5,874 bases of DNA from a bacterium (lineage in GTDB: Bacteria; CG03), in assembly GCA_013791675.1 (NCBI GenBank), contig VMTI01000161.1, positions 1 to 5,874 of the forward strand, written 5' to 3'. The notes beneath the pieces are model-generated. The model was not told the origin of the DNA and ran no database searches. It saw nothing but the letters and a program-made list of their open reading frames with translations. Position 1 is the first letter of the stretch. Each line of letters begins with the position of its first letter. Positions 4,742-5,874 of the stretch are shown piece after piece. Both the position numbers and the translations under genes were made by a program.

Positions 4742-5680
4742 TCACTTTTTTTTGCCATTTGTTTTGAAAGTTTCTGTACTCTTTTGTTCTTGCTCATTCT
4801 TCAAAGTTTCGGCGCGTTTTATATTTTTTTCGGCATTTATCCGCGCTGTATAAAGAAGGCTCGCGAAAGCAAACGCGCCTTTTTGAAAACAGATATTGAC
4901 CAGTCCCTCCAATTCGCCCCACATTCTGTCATAGTAATAGCCATCGTAAATTCCCGGCTCCCAGCAGCATTTATTATCCGCCTTGAGAATTTTATCAACC
5001 CTGCTATGGCTGTCAATAAGATATTCAAAAATAAATTTTAACGGGTCTGTCACATAAACAACGGAAAATGTGTCTATTTTTACCGTACCGCCATATCTTT
5101 TTATAAGTTCTGATTCAAACCGGCCGTGTATTCCGCTATTCCTTGAAAATTGACCGTCAAAATTTTCCGTTGTATGAAAAGGTACCGCGCCGTCGCCCAC
5201 ATAATGCCCCAAATCCGCAGTCAGCAATAGGATATCTTTTTCTTCGTCATCCTCCATCGCGACAGTTAATTCGTCCAGCGTTTCAATAATCGCCCATGGA
5301 AGCTTACCGCTTCTTATTTCGTAATCCTCTTCCGGAGGCGGCTGGCTGAACTTAAAAAGTTTCTTGAACGGATAACTGCCGAAATATTCCAGGTCAAGCC
5401 AATGCCGGGGACTTTCCCCCGGGTCTTCGCCTTTACGCGCATCGGGATCCATAATATGCCTGTTAATAAACTTTATATTTTTACCAAAAAACTTCATTCC
5501 GGGGGGAAGATTTTTTATCGCCGCCTCACTTACAATGCAGTGTCCGTCCCTGCTCCACGAAAAAACCGGCTGCAAAGAGCCCGTGACGAATATAACGATG
5601 AAAACAATCAAAAGCCGTTTTGTTAGAGTCATAATATTAAGGACGTCCCCTTTTTCTTCTTTTTCTTTTTCTGATTTCAT
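4742..5680 (-). CDS. Secreted zinc-dependent phospholipase C / S1-P1 nuclease superfamily protein
   Basis: This 312-residue protein appears to be an exported trinuclear-zinc hydrolase that cleaves phosphodiester bonds in phospholipids or nucleic acids. All the expected metal ligands are visible in order: W42, H47, D78 (or D80), H93 (SPRHWLD), H159-x3-D163 and H169 (GHYVGDGAVPFH), then H185-x3-E189 (IHGRFE). In this superfamily the N-terminal Trp of the mature protein binds zinc through its free amino group. Here a signal peptide (hydrophobic at about 23-34) would be cut at VFS-W, exposing W42. The last motif is HxxxE, as in phospholipase C, rather than the HxxxD of P1 nuclease, while the Trp-x4-His spacing is P1-like, so the substrate is open. 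A charged, Lys/Glu-rich tail follows about residue 283. The start is uncertain: ATG 5680 adds 16 mostly acidic and basic residues, and ATG 5632 (M17) gives a more normal signal peptide. Neither has a well-placed SD. Confidence 0.88.
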   Translation of the reverse strand: MKSEKEKEEKGDVLNIMTLTKRLLIVFIVIFVTGSLQPVFSWSRDGHCIVSEAAIKNLPPGMKFFGKNIKFINRHIMDPDARKGEDPGESPRHWLDLEYFGSYPFKKLFKFSQPPPEEDYEIRSGKLPWAIIETLDELTVAMEDDEEKDILLLTADLGHYVGDGAVPFHTTENFDGQFSRNSGIHGRFESELIKRYGGTVKIDTFSVVYVTDPLKFIFEYLIDSHSRVDKILKADNKCCWEPGIYDGYYYDRMWGELEGLVNICFQKGAFAFASLLYTARINAEKNIKRAETLKNEQEQKSTETFKTNGKKK

Positions 5681-5686
5681 TTGCGC

Positions 5687-5716
5687 ATTTTAGCAATTTA
5701 AAAGCGATGCGACCAA
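5687..5716 (-). promoter_or_regulatory. Extended -10 promoter of the zinc-enzyme gene, possibly leaderless
   Basis: On the minus strand TTGGTC (5716-5711), an 18-base spacer and TGC-TAAAAT (TAAAAT at 5692-5687) precede the ATG at 5680 by 6 bases. Standard spacing puts the transcription start on the A of that ATG. If the true start codon is instead 5632, the mRNA would have a leader of about 48 bases. The TTGGTC, the AAATT before the -10 and the TGC-TAAAAT block recur before the glycosyltransferase at 3750. Confidence 0.5.
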
Positions 5717-5721
5717 TTTAA

Positions 5722-5746
5722 CAATAACAATGACAAATCGTTATTG
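5722..5746. repeat. Inverted repeat between divergent promoters (operator-like)
   Basis: Perfect 7-bp arms CAATAAC (5722-5728) and GTTATTG (5740-5746) are separated by 11 bases. The repeat lies between the -35 elements of the two divergent promoters and overlaps the plus-strand -35 (5744-5749). Position and size suit a dimeric regulator controlling both genes. The AT-rich composition makes chance symmetry possible. Confidence 0.35.
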
Positions 5747-5772
5747 ATTATTCCCGCTTCAAAATATATAAT
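5744..5772 (+). promoter_or_regulatory. Sigma-70-type promoter of the secreted protein gene, possibly leaderless
   Basis: TTGATT (5744-5749), a 17-base spacer and a perfect TATAAT (5767-5772). The ATG at 5780 comes after only 7 bases (GCCCCCA), so transcription should start at or one base before the start codon. An in-frame ATG at 5771 overlaps the -10 and would not be on this transcript. Confidence 0.65.
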
Positions 5773-5779
5773 GCCCCCA

Positions 5780-5874
5780 ATGAAAATAAAAATATCTTAT
5801 TGCAAAGCGGCCCTGATCCTTGGTTTTTTTACCGCTGTTTTTGCTTCGGCCTCCGAAGCGGAAATCCGGAGCAA
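5780..5874 (+). CDS. N-terminal fragment of a predicted secreted protein
   Basis: Thirty-one codons are present before the window ends. They read as a classical Sec signal peptide: a basic start (MKIKISYCK), a hydrophobic core at about residues 10-20 (AALILGFFTAV) and a small-residue cleavage region FASAS near residues 21-25, followed by a charged mature start (EAEIRS). Cleavage after ASA is most likely. Nothing in the visible part identifies the family. There is no SD before the ATG; a strong promoter places the transcript start at the codon itself. The gene is divergent from the secreted zinc enzyme, 99 bases apart, so both products may be exported under shared control. Confidence 0.75.
   Translation, partial: MKIKISYCKAALILGFFTAVFASASEAEIRS

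Noticed and set aside
4733..5041. Plus-strand open frame of 102 codons opposite the zinc enzyme, hydrophobic at its start
   Set aside because: It begins with a non-ATG codon without SD, and its hydrophobicity mirrors the T-rich complement of the Lys/Glu-rich tail of the real gene.
5771..5779. Upstream in-frame ATG for the secreted protein
   Set aside because: It overlaps the TATAAT hexamer, so it would lie upstream of the transcript start, and it has no SD.

Overview
The window is bacterial. Genes are tightly packed, Shine-Dalgarno (SD) sites and sigma-70-type promoters can be seen, and every protein belongs to a bacterial family. The gene mix (Acr3, EFR1-type flavodoxin/ferredoxin, Maf, GT4 glycosyltransferase, CDF transporter, PLC/S1-P1 nuclease-like protein) does not fix a taxon. 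An anaerobe or microaerophile is plausible from the ferredoxin-flavodoxin protein, but that is inference. There are no tRNAs, rRNAs, CRISPR arrays, transposases or phage genes.

Layout. Positions 2-295 (+) are the 3' end of an Acr3 arsenite efflux pump. It converges on a run of five minus-strand genes, read from right to left: a multi-pass membrane protein of unknown function (3760-4443), a GT4 glycosyltransferase (2578-3750), a Maf nucleotide pyrophosphatase (2001-2624), a flavodoxin-fold protein with two 4Fe-4S clusters (1183-2004), and a CDF metal exporter (323-1186). The last two junctions are ATGA overlaps and Maf starts inside the glycosyltransferase, so these four are probably co-transcribed and translationally coupled. 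An AT-only hairpin followed by a T-rich stretch lies at the CDF stop codon and may end the transcript.

The 298-base gap between the membrane protein (start 4443) and the next gene (stop at 4742) holds two minus-strand promoters, a 21-codon ORF with a strong SD site, an inverted repeat over one promoter, and a pair of mutually exclusive hairpins. Next comes a secreted zinc enzyme of the phospholipase C / S1-P1 nuclease superfamily (4742-5680, minus), then a 99-base divergent promoter region, then the start of a secreted protein on the plus strand (5780 to the window end).

Functional reading: the genes do not form one obvious pathway. Two ends concern metal(loid) export (Acr3, CDF), and the middle concerns surface glycan synthesis, nucleotide sanitation and redox. 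The most unusual signal is regulatory. Three genes (starts at 3750, 5680 and 5780) have no SD and carry a -10 hexamer ending only 6-7 bases before the ATG, the geometry of leaderless mRNAs. Two of them share an almost identical promoter architecture. I found no clear new multi-gene system.
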